Below are positions 1 to 10,965 of a stretch of 64,000 nt of DNA, one piece after another. Positions within the stretch are counted from its first letter, which is position 1, and every line of letters begins with the position of its first letter. The stretch spans positions 691,905 to 755,904 of the forward strand of contig JAREIK010002654.1 in the NCBI GenBank assembly GCA_029783825.1. Reading direction: 5' to 3'. The position numbers and the translations under genes are program-made. The notes below the pieces were generated by a model, which was given only the letters and a program-made list of their open reading frames with translations, was not told where the DNA came from and ran no database searches. Origin of the DNA: Sapria himalayana (lineage: Eukaryota; Streptophyta; Magnoliopsida; Malpighiales; Rafflesiaceae).

Positions 1-1455
1 CATAGCCAACTCTTCTCCTCCTCAATTTCTTTCTTTTAGTCAATTTGAACCATTAGGAAAGGACTTAAGCTCGCCATTAGAAACACTGACAAAGATTGAA
101 GATGTGATGAGGGTTTTACCGGTGATGGAAAGGAAGAAAAAAAACATAGTGATTATGGGATAGTGTGTGGCATGCATATAGAGCATAGTTTGAGGAGTGA
201 GGGAGAAAATGGAAATGGTTAGATTAGTAACATTTCCTCTGTTCATTTTAAGGATTCATTCATAAGTAGATATTTGCCAAAAATTAATGGAGCTTAAGTG
301 CATAGTAGATGATTATTCGAGTAGAGAAGTTGTTTTATATGTGGGTGATCTTAAATGGGTTTCTGATATCTGGCCAAATTATAGTTGGGAAGCAGGTAAC
401 AATATTACAGCATACATTATCACAGATATGCAAAGTCTTTTCTACGGAATAGGCGATGAGGCTGGAAGAGTATGACTCATGGGAATCACCATATTCCAAA
501 CTTACATTAAGTGTAAAGCAGGCTTTCCCTCGCTGGAGACTATTTGGGAACATTATCCAGTCACTGTTCCAATTGGAAGCCTAAATCTTAGCCTCAATCT
601 CAATGGGTAAAATAATTCTTTTTTTTTATTTTTTTCTCTCAGATTACTTTAGTGTGATATATCAGTCACTTACGATATCCATCAATGACTCAAATACACA
701 CCCAAAAAGACACCCACAAACATATACACCCACACACTTATTCATAGGTACCATCATGTCAACTATTGTATATATGTGTGCTTAAACACTTCATATCTCA
801 CTAGTCACGTATTTGACTAAGTTTTAAAAAAGAAGAAAAATGGGTGTAAGAGCAAAACATCTACATGTGAGAGTGGCTTTGTCTGGCAAAAGATCGAATC
901 TGGATTACTTACAAAAAGCACAACATGCAGTCCTAATTACTCCATTAAAATCGACAAAGAAACTCAATTTCAAAACCATGAGTTCTTTTCTACAGGGTCT
1001 ACTTGCTCAATTTTGCCGTCGTGGCTCCAGTGGTATAAACAAAAAAAGTGGGATGAGATAAGATGCATATTTGTTTTATTAAAAATGAAATATGGCCTTG
1101 TTATACTCAAATGTATCTAAACCATCTTCTTCTTATTAAATGATTTGTTTTTTTTTCTTTAATCATGATTTAGAGTGATCCTGTCAACTTCAACAAATCA
1201 AGAGATGCTTGCCACAAGTGGCTTCTCCATTTATATCTAAAGAAAACCAAAAAGTTAAATTCATCTTCTTCATCTTCCATTTCTACATCATCTCTTGATT
1301 AAACCACCAACTTAACTTGGCGGCTCACTTGGAAATCTATTTTGCCAAGATGCAATATTGAAAGCATAAATGAATCCAAATTGGAACTCATGTCAAACCC
1401 AAATTCAAGCCTGAATTCGACATCATCAAGCGAGGCGAACATTGATAAAGGTCTT
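1..1455. other. Unassigned AT-rich sequence, no recognisable gene
   Basis: Two short + strand open frames occur here (287-475, 62 codons; 840-1061, 73 codons). I recognise no family in either, and neither has convincing splice or start context. The stretch at 1170-1440 has mixed composition (Ser-rich in one + frame, acidic in one - frame) and could be a worn coding fragment. It lies on the inner side of a MULE-end-like sequence at 1460-1606, so it may be the interior of a second, decayed MULE. That placement is an inference. Confidence 0.4.
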
Positions 1456-1459
1456 CATT

Positions 1460-1606
1460 TTTAAAATTCAATAGCATGGCAATGACTGTCATTCACAATG
1501 ATGGAAATTGCCAAGCTATTTATAGAAGCACTAGTTTGGTAATATTTTTCAAACAAGCATCATATTTTGGAATTTTTATTTAAAACATATTATTTCCATA
1601 CAAAAT
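1460..1606 (-). repeat. Fragment homologous to the left end of the downstream MULE, inverted
   Basis: Read on the minus strand, this block aligns with 17198-17346, the left margin of the MULE. Shared stretches include TTTTGTATGGAAATAAT, a GTTTGAAAAATATTA stretch, and the pair CCATCATT / CATTGCCA around CACAATG. Similarity stops inward at a TTTTAAAAAT box and outward near 1606. The block is probably a solo end or the margin of a second copy of the same family in the opposite orientation. Confidence 0.6.
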
Positions 1607-2081
1607 TATTTTCTAGCTTTCTTTAAATTAATCATGGACTGATGCATGAAGCTGGGCAACACAGAAGAATATTTTGATGGGCAGTTCACTAAAAATCTTC
1701 GTGAAATCTTGATTCGGTAATTTAAAAATAAGCTCAAGATTATCTAGTTGTGTCAAATTTCTAGCAAATGGTTGTTGGTGTTGCATGAGCTAGTCTATCT
1801 ATTTATCAGTGGCATTGTTGTGTTCTTTATTAGTTTGTAAATGTAGTATGTTATGCTCCATATCATGTATAACAATATTCTTTATCTGCTTAGAGTACTA
1901 GAGGACAAAGAACTAGAAGATGCTGACCATGCCTGAAAGACATATAAGTGTGTTTTTAAACCCTAGATTATTTCTTTCTATTGTCTTTGATGGTATGTGT
2001 ATTTGCATGAAAGTGCATGTGTCAGTGTTTACACACATACATAGGCACATACATACATGCAACTGATCGCAAGGTAAAAAA

Positions 2082-2224
2082 AAGTACTTATTAAAGAGCA
2101 GCTAGATACAAAAAGGACAATGGTAGATAAAAGGAAGGAGTTGGCGGTAGAGAGGAAATGCAGACTAGAACTAAATGAAGCAATGCAGATGGCCATGGAG
2201 AGACATGTTATGGTACTAGTGTAG
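2082..2224 (+). pseudogene. Possible last exon of a CACTA accessory (TnpA-like) gene
   Basis: One open + frame here reads as a charged, helix-prone peptide (KEQLDTKRTMVDKRKELAVE, then further Glu/Arg/Met-rich sequence) and ends at TAG 2222-2224. Plant Ptta/En-Spm proteins often finish in a coiled coil like this, and the frame lies about 540 bp inside a CACTA terminus. That is the usual distance for the accessory gene's 3' end, as in the element at 36.7 kb. No conserved core domain is visible, and the upstream frame is closed. The family assignment is therefore inference from position and composition. Confidence 0.3.
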
Positions 2225-2229
2225 TATGT

Positions 2230-2763
2230 AGATATTGATGAGCTAGGAGAAAGAAAGCAACATCAATTTCACGGATAGATTATACTTTATTCACTATCAT
2301 TAGATACATTGATGAATAATAAGATATAATCAAGTTTTGTTATGTTTCTATTTTAACAATGTAACATATTGTATAAAAATATTTTATTAACTGATTTTAT
2401 TTTTTGTTAATTTTTAAAAATGGTTTATAGTTTATGTTTTTATTAAATTTAATATAAAAATTTTAAAATATGTAATTAAATTTTATATAAAAAATTAAAA
2501 ATGGGAAATTAATTTTGGAATGAAATAGCTAGGGATTTTTCCTTAGCTAATTTAGCTAGGAAAAATTCCCTTCATTAATTTAGCTAGGGAATTTTTCATC
2601 GCTAGTTTTGGTTGAAAATATATTTACTCATTAATTTTTGGGACAAGAACTTTAGATTGGGAAAGGTTTCTTCGTTAATCCATCGTTATATCAATTTTAG
2701 CGGCGGAAAACCCCCATTTAGCTAGGGAATCTTCCCTAGTTATTTGGGATTTTTTTTGTAGTG
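2230..2763. mobile_element. CACTA transposon terminus (right end, first copy)
   Basis: The block ends in TTTTTTTTGTAGTG, which read inward is CACTACAAAAAAAATCCC, a CACTA-type inverted end. The last 250 bp carry repeated TAGCTAGGGA-type subterminal motifs. The whole block aligns with 10260-10965, which has the same end plus one extra subterminal unit. Plain TCTA satellite starts within about 10 bp of the terminus. The partner end lies outside the window or is lost, so no target duplication can be checked. Confidence 0.75.
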
Positions 2764-4066
2764 TTCTCTACCTATCAGTAAATCTATCTATCTATTTCTC
2801 TATCTATCAATCTATCTATTTGTCTATCTATCTATCTATTAAACTTTCTATATATCTATAAATATATCTATCTATCATTTTATCTATCTTTCTATCAATC
2901 TATTTGACAATCTATCTTACTATCTTTCTCTCTGTCTATCTATCTATCTATATTCTTTCTTTCATTCTAGCTATTAGTCTATCTATCTGCCTATCTATCT
3001 GTCTATCTATCTATTTATTATCTATCTATTTATCTATCTAATAGTATAATAATATATATATTTATTTATTTATCAATCTATCTATTTGTCTAAAAATATG
3101 TCTATTTTTCTATCTATCTATATATATGTCTATCTAAATATCAATCTATATTTTTATCATCAATCTATCTATCTATATATCAATCAATCTTTCTATCTAT
3201 ATGTCTGTCAATATGTCTTCTATTTGTCTATCAATCTTACTATCAATCTATCTATTAATTTGTCTATATATCTAATTTATTTTTTTTATCTATATGTCTA
3301 TCTCTCTATCTATCTATATATTATGTGTTGATTTATCTATCTATCTATCTATATAACTATATGTCAATCTATCTGTCTAGTTATATGTCTATCTATCTGT
3401 CTATCTAAATGTCTATATATCTATCTATTTATCACCATATTTATCAATTAATCAATCTATCTGTCTATCAATATATCTATAAAAGTATCTATCTATCTGT
3501 ATATCGATCTGTCTATCTGTGTATTTGTCTATCTATCATTCTATTTGTTTATGTATCTATCTATCTATTAGTTTGACTATCTATTTGTCCATCTATTTGT
3601 CGATCTGTCTGGATATTTATCTCTCTGCTTTACTATCTATCTACTAAAATGTCTATCTATCTGACTATCTGTGTGACTGACTATCTATCTATATGTCTAT
3701 TAATATATCTACCTATCTATTTATATGTCTATCAATCTATTTATCAATCTATGTATTTATATATCTATCTATTTGTGTATCAATCTTTCTATCAATTTGT
3801 CTAACTATCTATCTAACTAACTATCTGTATATAAATCTTTCTATCTATCTATCTATCTATATGTATATCTATCTTTTTATCAATCTTTATATCAATACGT
3901 GTATCTATCTTTCTATCTATTAGTCTATCGATCGATCTATCTATCTATTTATCTTTTAATCATTGCATCTATCTATGTATCTGTCTATTGATATATCTAT
4001 CAATTTATCTATATATCTTTTTTTCTATCTATGAATTTATATATCTATCTATTTATCAATTTATTA

Positions 4067-4104
<38 letters not shown>

Positions 4105-7100
4105 ATTTATCTATTTATCTATTTATCTATTTGTCTATCTATTTGTCTACCTATTTTTCTATCTATCTATTTATCAATATATCTATCTAATAATCTGTCA
4201 ATCTATTTGTTTATCTATATGTCTCTCTATATATTAATTTATATATCGATATATCTATCTGTATATCTATCTTTCTATATATCCATCTAATAATATATCA
4301 ACCAATTAATATATATTAATATATATATATTAATATATATATATATATATTTATTTATCTATCAATCTATATGTCTGTGTGTCTATCTATCTATATGTTT
4401 GTCTATCTGTCAATCAATCTATCTTTTATATATTTATCTATTTGACTATCAATCTACCTATCTATTTGTCTAACTATATGATTATCAAAATGTGTAGCAA
4501 TTTGTATATGAATCTGACAATCAATTTATTTAACAATTTTTCCATCAATATGTCTATCAATTTGTCTATCAATCTATCTATCAATCTATCTATCAATTTG
4601 TCTATCAATCTATGTATAAATCTATGTATCTATCTATATATCTATTGGTCTATCTATTTGTCTATCTTTCTATCTATGTGTCTATCTATCTATCTATATA
4701 TGAATATATCTATCTATCTATCTAACATTCTATATCTATATCTATCTATATATCTATATGTCTATCTTTTTGTGCTTCTATCTATCTATTTATCTATTTC
4801 TCTATCTATCTAACTATCTATCTATTTAATAACTTATTTATCTATTTTCTATTTATTTGTCTGTCTATATGTCTATCTATATGTTTATCTATATGTTTAT
4901 CTATATGTATATTTGTCTATCTATCTATCTGTGTGTCTGTCTATCTGTCTATCTTTTTGTCTATCTATCGATCTATCTGTCAATCTACTATCTATATATC
5001 TATATTTTTGTCTTTCTAACTATCTATCTATCTGTCAATCAATTCTAAATCAATTTGTCTATCTATCTACCTATCAATTTGTCTTTCAATCTATCTATCA
5101 TTCTTTCAAATCTATCTATTTATCAATTAATCTACCTATCTATTTATCAATTTTTCTATCAATCTATCTATCAATAAATCTATCATTTTGTTTATTTATG
5201 TGTCTATCTTTCTACCTACCTATCTATGTATCTATCTATCTATCTGTCGACCTATTTGTCCATCTATATATCATATCTCTAATTGTCGATCTACCCATCA
5301 ATCAATCTATCTTTCTATTGTTCTATCTTTCTCTCTAGTTATGTGTTAATCAAACTATTTTTTTTGTCTTTCTATCTATCTATTTATCTTTCTATCTTTC
5401 TATCTATCTTTGCATTTATCTATTTGTCTATCAATCGATGTATCTATCAGTCTATCTAACTGTATATCTATTTCTATTAATCTATCTTTCTTTCTATCTT
5501 TGTATCTATCTATCTATCTATCTATATATTACCTATCAATATATCTCTTTATATATCTGAGTGTCTAATAATATATCTATATATCTGTTTATCTATCTAT
5601 CTTACTATCTATTTATCCAAATATTAATCAATCTATTTATCTATCTACCTGTTTGTCTGTCTATATATTTTTTATCTATTTTTCTATAAATATCTATCAA
5701 TCTATCTATCTAGTTCTAATAAATCTATCTATTTATCTATCTATCAATATGTTTATCAATCCTTCTATCAATCTGAATATCAATCTATCTATTGATGTGT
5801 CTATTTATCTGTCAATCTATCTTTTTATCTATATGTTTATCTATTATCAATCTACCTAAATATTTGTTTATTTTTTTATCATTCTATCTATCTCTTTATC
5901 ATGATATTTATCAAACATTCCATCTGTATGCCTATCAAAGTTATCTATGAAACTGACTAAAAACTATCTATCTATCTATATGTTTGTTTATCTGTCTCAT
6001 TTATTTTTTGTCTATCTATCTCTCTATCTATCATTTTATCAATCTATCTAATAATCTATCTATATCATTTACTTTATATATATTTATCTAACTATCTTTT
6101 GATGTATATATACATATATATATATATATCTATCTATCTATATATTGAAATGTCGATCAATTTGTCTAACTATTTGTCTATCATATTGTCTATCATTTTA
6201 TATATCAATTTGTCTATCAATATATCTATCAATCTATCTAACAATTTTTCTATCAATCTATCTAACTATATGTCTATTAATCTGTCTACTTATCTATCTA
6301 ATAATCTATGTATTAACTATCAATCAATCTAACTATCTATTTATCAATCAATCAATCTATTTATCTATATGTCTACCTATTTGTCTATCTATTTCTTTTT
6401 CTATATGTCAATTAATCAATCACTCCATCTATCTATCTATAAATCTATCTATCAATATGTCTTTTAATATATCTATCAAAATTTCTATCAATCTAAATAT
6501 AAATCTATCTATTAATATATCTCACTATTTGTGTTCTTATCTTACTATCTAGATGTTTATTTATCTATTTATCTATTTTTCAATCTATTGGTCTATCTAT
6601 CTATCTAATTGTCTCTCTATATGTTTATTTATCTATCTATCTATCGATCTATATATCTATTTGTATATCTTAATATCTATCAATCTATCTCTCTATCAAT
6701 ATATTTATCAATCAATCCATCTATATGTCTATTAATATGTCTATCAATAAGTCTATAAAATTATCTATATATCTATCTAATATCTGCCTATATGATTCCT
6801 TGTCTATTTTTCTATCTATCTATCTATAAGTTTGATTTCCTATATTCTTGTCTATTTGTCAATTTGTCTGGCTGTTTGTCTGTGTACCTGACTATCTTTT
6901 TTTTGACAAATTATCTATGTTACTAACTGTCTGCCTCACTACTTATCTATCTGTCTATCTATCTTTCTATTAGTCTATCTATTTTCTTTCTATATTTCTA
7001 CCTATCTATCTATATATTTGTATATCTAGATGTATATCTATCTTTATATATAACTATCTATCATTCTATCTATTTGTCAATCTATCTATTTATCTATATA

Positions 7101-7213
7101 TGTATATATTTGTGTATATATCTTAGTAATCTATCTATTAATTAATCTATCTATAAGTTTATTTTTTTATCTATCTGTCTATCTATCTATCTGTCTTTAT
7201 ATCTATCAATATA
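2764..7213 (+). repeat. Degenerate TCTA (GATA-class) satellite, block 1
   Basis: About 4.4 kb is built almost entirely of TCTA with TCTG, TTTA, TCAA and TATA variants. Pure runs are short. TCTA has no stop codon in any + frame, so long Ser-Ile-Tyr-Leu open frames appear here by composition only. Modules rich in TATCAAT occur at about 4490-4620, 6140-6330 and 6440-6520. Short (TA)n tracts lie at about 4073-4100, 4300-4350 and 6107-6128. The left edge is a CACTA terminus. The right edge cuts into a TNP2 pseudogene. Confidence 0.95.
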
Positions 7214-7215
7214 TG

Positions 7216-8252
7216 TTTGCTGTTGTCTAGACTGTCCAAATGGTTGAAAACTATCAGTGTAGAGATCCAACCTTATATTTAGACTTTCGTTAGCAAAATC
7301 TTGATGTATATGATAAAAATGCTTCTAAGCAAGTGAATTTGATGGATGACACATCACCCTTTAAACAATCTCATGCTATGAATGCCACCTTATATCATGT
7401 GCTATAGCATTTGATGCATATAGTCTCTACAATCAAGGAATTAAAAGGGAGTAATACATCTTCTTAAATGCAACTTTCATCTTCTGTCATATTTCTGTAA
7501 CACGAGATGCCTACTTAAACTGAGGTTTATCACAAATTTTATAGCTAATTAAATCCATATCACCACACCAATATAACAAACATCCATTGAAACAACAAAC
7601 AAATTTTTCAACTGTTTGACCCATACCTCGTAGTAACTTATTAGTGCTGTAAAAGTTGTAAGTTACCAAATTATTATACAGAATAATCTCTTTCATCAAT
7701 TCTATCACCTAATCAAATAATTTCTCAGATATATGATCTTCAGACTTCATACTCAAAAGTTGAGCCACAAGTGATAATTGCGAATGTGTTTTACAACCAG
7801 ACCACAACCTATTATCTACAGGCTTTAAGCATATCATAAAATTTCTGAGCTTTAGAATTAGGTGGTTCTTACATGTAATCCTTATTGAAGGTATCACCAG
7901 TAGCTTCCTTGACCATTCTATGGTATGTGTTTGATGCTTCTTCACTTCATACATAGGATTCAGTAATCTCATTTTGGTCAATGTTCACAATCATTGTATG
8001 TTCTCCTTAATAAATCCAAACAAAATAATTTCGTACAAAGCCATATTTAGCAAGATGGTATAGATTAATGTTTACATCACGAAAAGACATATTCTAACAC
8101 TTGTGGTTATTACATGGACACTTAATTTTATCTCTGTCGATCCATCTCAATTCACTACAAGCAAAATTGAAGAAAGTTTCTAGCCCACTCAAAAAATATT
8201 TATTCAAAATTATATTCATAAACCTTTTGTACATCCACTGACGATCTGAACT
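7216..8252 (-). pseudogene. CACTA TNP2-type transposase, N-terminal half, degenerate and truncated
   Basis: TNP2 is the transposase of plant CACTA elements and acts on the element ends in the nucleus. Read on the minus strand, the remnant starts with DRQWMYKR (8246-8223), then KIKCPC (about 8130-8112) of the transposase-associated domain. AQKFYDMLKA (7850-7821) and LWSGCKTHSQLSLVAQLLS follow, then SEKLFD, VIELMKEI and VEKFVCCFNGCLLYW. RLYASNAIAHDIRWH (7427-7384) and DLYTDSFQPFGQSRQQ (about 7264-7219) complete it. These motifs occur in this order in plant TNP2 proteins, as I know the family. It is broken by TAG at 7709-7711 (between FD and VIEL, where the family has Gln), by further stops near 8055-8085, 7990 and 7482, and by a frameshift after KFYDMLKA. 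The catalytic half is missing because the TCTA satellite begins right after GQSRQQ. It is not functional. Confidence 0.88.
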
Positions 8253-8574
8253 AATTTTTCCTTGTTATATTTACAAAGAATTATGCTCAATCATAATTCT
8301 AAATGAAACTTACAATGACTACAAATAATACTATTAATTAAATAAAATCACTTACAGATGTATATGCAAAGATAAAATATCATGAATATCTAGGCAATGT
8401 ATTTGCAGAATCTACATAAAGAAATAGAGAATTAATTAGCACGCTAAAGGTGAAAGGATATCATGCTATTGCTAGATTAAGGGAGCTTGTCTCTTCCAGT
8501 GCACCAATTAAAACCACACAAAAAGGTAAGAATAAGGAGAACACAAGAACCAAGTGAAATGATGATTAGTATAT
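8253..8574. other. AT-rich 5' flank of the TNP2 remnant
   Basis: This lies between the presumed TNP2 start and the palindromic minisatellite. It should hold the old promoter and leader, but I see no distinct element in it. A minus-strand open frame reaching 8477 runs out of the minisatellite and has no recognisable domain. Confidence 0.4.
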
Positions 8575-8760
8575 CTACATACATACTACAATATATGTAC
8601 ATATAATACTGCAGCATTATATGTACATATATACTGAGTATATATGTACTTAGTATATATGTCCATATAATATTATAGTATATATGTACATATACTATAG
8701 TAATATATGTAACTAGTGAAATACTAGTATATATGAACATATATACTGTAGTATTATATA
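8575..8760. repeat. Palindromic TATATGTACATATA minisatellite, array 1
   Basis: Spaced copies of the self-complementary 14-mer TATATGTACATATA and close variants are joined by short linkers such as CTGTAGTA and CTTAGTA. The same repeat fills 9220-10080. Its dyad symmetry makes both strands look alike and gives Tyr/Ile/His-rich open frames on both strands, which I do not treat as genes. Confidence 0.8.
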
Positions 8761-8997
8761 TTTATCAAAAAATAACTTTATTAATTTATTTATTTTGATT
8801 TGATTAACTAGTTTAAATTTCATATAGATATGGTACGACATTGTTCCCCATACGAAACTTTTATACGCGAAAGGATTTTTTACTAGATATTACATGCCGT
8901 GACTAGGACAGCTTTGTCGTAACAGAAAGATGGTGATCGAAGGAGCTGGGGCACAGAAAGCAACGTCAATTTAATGGATAGATTATATTTTATGCAC
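8690..8997 (+). repeat. Direct duplication inside CACTA remnant, copy 1
   Basis: This block runs from minisatellite through TATTTATTTTGATTTGATT, GATATGGTAC, CATTGTTCCC, TTTTTTACTAGA and AGAAAGCAACGTCAAT. It recurs in the same order at 9985-10312, about 1.3 kb away. The AGAAAGCAAC portion also appears near 2240 in the other CACTA terminus. The block is part of the element's internal flank, duplicated together with the minisatellite. Confidence 0.75.
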
Positions 8998-9219
8998 AAT
9001 ATGTATGTATATGTATTGAAATTTTATCCTGTACAATCTTATTGCAAATTTTTGTGCCTTGTGTTTCCAAGTTCGATGCAATTTCAAATAAACAAAGATG
9101 ATTTTTGTAGCCCTAGTTAAGGTGGTTGTTAATTTTATTATTCTTATTACAGAATATATTGTTGTTTGATGTTCATGCACCATAATAGGTGTTTACGCTT
9201 TACTTTAATGTAAATACTT
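8998..9219. other. AT-rich interval between duplicated blocks
   Basis: Non-repetitive AT-rich sequence separates the first duplicated block from the long minisatellite. The only open frame (minus, 8983-9183) has no recognisable domain. I see no other signal. Confidence 0.4.
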
Positions 9220-10080
9220 GTACATTTATACCGATATATATGTATATGTACATATATACTAGTATATATCTACATATACATATATACTGGTATATATATA
9301 CAAGTATTTACCATTATATGTGTATATGTAAATATACACTATAGTATATGTACATATTTATATGTATATATAGATGCTTAGTATATGTACATATATACAC
9401 TAAAGTATATGTACATATACACTGTAGTGTATATGTACATAATACTGCAATTTATATGCATACACTTGTATATATGTACATATATACTACAATGTATATG
9501 TACATATATACAGGTATATATGTACAAGTATTTACTTGTATATATATATATTCTTGTACATATACACTGCAATGTATATGCACATACATGTACTTATATA
9601 TTTACATATATACTATAGTGTAAATGTATACACATATATGTACATTTACACTGTAGTGTATATGTACATATACTAAGTATATATGTACATGTAAATACAT
9701 GTACATATATACCATTATATATATTCATATACAAATATACCAGTGTATACATATACTCTACACTATATATGTATACCCATATATATGTACATATATATTG
9801 TAGTGTATATGTACATATACTAAGTATATATGTACATATAAATACTTGTATATATATATACCAGTATATAGGTACATGTACATATATACCAACGTATACA
9901 TATACACTACAGTATATATGTACATATATATTGAGTATATATGTACACAGTATATATGTGCATATAATAATGCAGTTTATATGTACATATATTGCAGTAA
10001 TATATGTAACTAGTGAAATGCTAGAATATATGTACATATATATTGTAGTATATATGTACATCTATATTGTAGTATTATAT
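9220..10080. repeat. Palindromic TATATGTACATATA minisatellite, array 2 (about 860 bp)
   Basis: Dozens of TATATGTACATATA-type units are separated by linkers such as CTGTAGTG, CTAAG and CAGTA, with irregular spacing of about 20-40 bp. The linkers themselves recur (TACTAAGTATATATGTACAT), so groups of units were duplicated together. Each unit is its own reverse complement, so single strands could fold into tandem hairpins or cruciforms. Confidence 0.85.
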
Positions 10081-10312
10081 ATTTTCAAAACATATATTTA
10101 TTTATTTATTTATTTTGATTTGATTGGCTGTTTTAAATTTCGTACAGATATGGTACCGCATTGTTCCCAGTACGAAGCTTTTATAATAAATAGATTTTTT
10201 ACTAGACATGATGCACAGTGACTCAAACATCTTCGTCGCAGTAGAAATATGGTGATCGGAGGAGATGAGGGAGAGAAAGCAACGTCAATGCACAGATAAA
10301 TTATACTTTATG
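9985..10312 (+). repeat. Direct duplication inside CACTA remnant, copy 2
   Basis: Second copy of the block at 8690-8997, sharing GTAACTAGTGAAAT, TTTATTTTGATTTGATT, GATATGGTAC, CATTGTTCCC and GAAAGCAACGTCAAT. This copy leads directly into the CACTA subterminal region, so it is probably the original and copy 1 the derived one. Confidence 0.75.
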
Positions 10313-10965
10313 CACTATCAGTAGATAAATTAATGAATATGATGTAATAAAATTTTGTTATATTTTTGTTGAATTATGTAAAATATTGAATCATAATAAT
10401 CTTTTAAATGATTTTATTTTTTATTAATTATAAATTATCATTTATAGTTTATGTTTTAATTCTATTTAATACAAAAATATTAAATTATTTAATTAAATAA
10501 TTTGAAAAAAAAATAAAATTTTAAAAATAGTTCTGGAATGATAATAGCTAGGGAATTTTTCCTTTCAAATTTAGCTAGGGATTTTCCCTTACTATTTTAG
10601 ATAGAGAAATTATTATTTTAGCTAGAGATTTTTCCATTGCTAAATTTATTTTGCTAGGGACTATTTTCCTTACTAATTTTTAGAGACGATCACTTTATAT
10701 TGGGAAAGCTTCCATTGTTATATCTGTTTGGCGATGTTAACTCTAGCTTATTAATTTAGCTAGGGAAATTATTATTTTAGCTAGGAATATTTCTGTCTCT
10801 AAAATATTTTAGCAACAGACTCTTTCCCTCGCTAATTTTTAGCGATGAGCACTTTAGATTGGGAAAACCTCCATTGTTAATCCGTCGCTATATCCCATCT
10901 AGCGATAGAAAATATCCATTTAACTAAGGAATTATCCCTAGCTATTTGGGATTTTTTTTGTAGTG
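10260..10965. mobile_element. CACTA transposon terminus (second copy, same family as 2763)
   Basis: The end is GGGATTTTTTTTGTAGTG, read inward CACTACAAAAAAAATCCC, identical to the end at 2763. The subterminal region has many TAGCTAGGGA/TAGCTAGAGA motifs. An internal unit of about 170 bp (with GATTGGGAAA then TCCATTGTTA) occurs twice, at about 10567-10735 and 10736-10905, against once in the 2763 copy. This terminus most likely belongs to the same element as the TNP2 remnant at 7216-8252. Confidence 0.8.

Noticed and set aside
287..475. Short + strand frame ending in FYGIGDEAGRV as a Ptta/En-Spm fragment
   Set aside because: The faint likeness to the family's YGLG segment is too short, and no other family motif is nearby. 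Left unassigned.
2764..7213. Long + strand open frames rich in Ser-Ile-Tyr-Leu (block 1), like membrane-protein genes
   Set aside because: TCTA repeated gives no stop codon in any + frame, while the minus strand gives stops. Length, strand bias and composition are fully explained by the repeat, and no start, splice or domain evidence exists.
2764..7213. CRISPR-like or spaced direct-repeat array
   Set aside because: There are no unique spacers and no constant repeat; this is continuous degenerate satellite in a plant genome context.
7511..7981. Two separate small minus-strand genes
   Set aside because: They are consecutive parts of one TNP2 frame separated by a single TAG at 7709-7711. Their apparent starts (TTG, GTG) are not real.
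9348..10061. Overlapping Tyr/Ile/His-rich open frames on both strands
   Set aside because: The palindromic minisatellite reads alike on both strands and produces mirror-image frames by chance.
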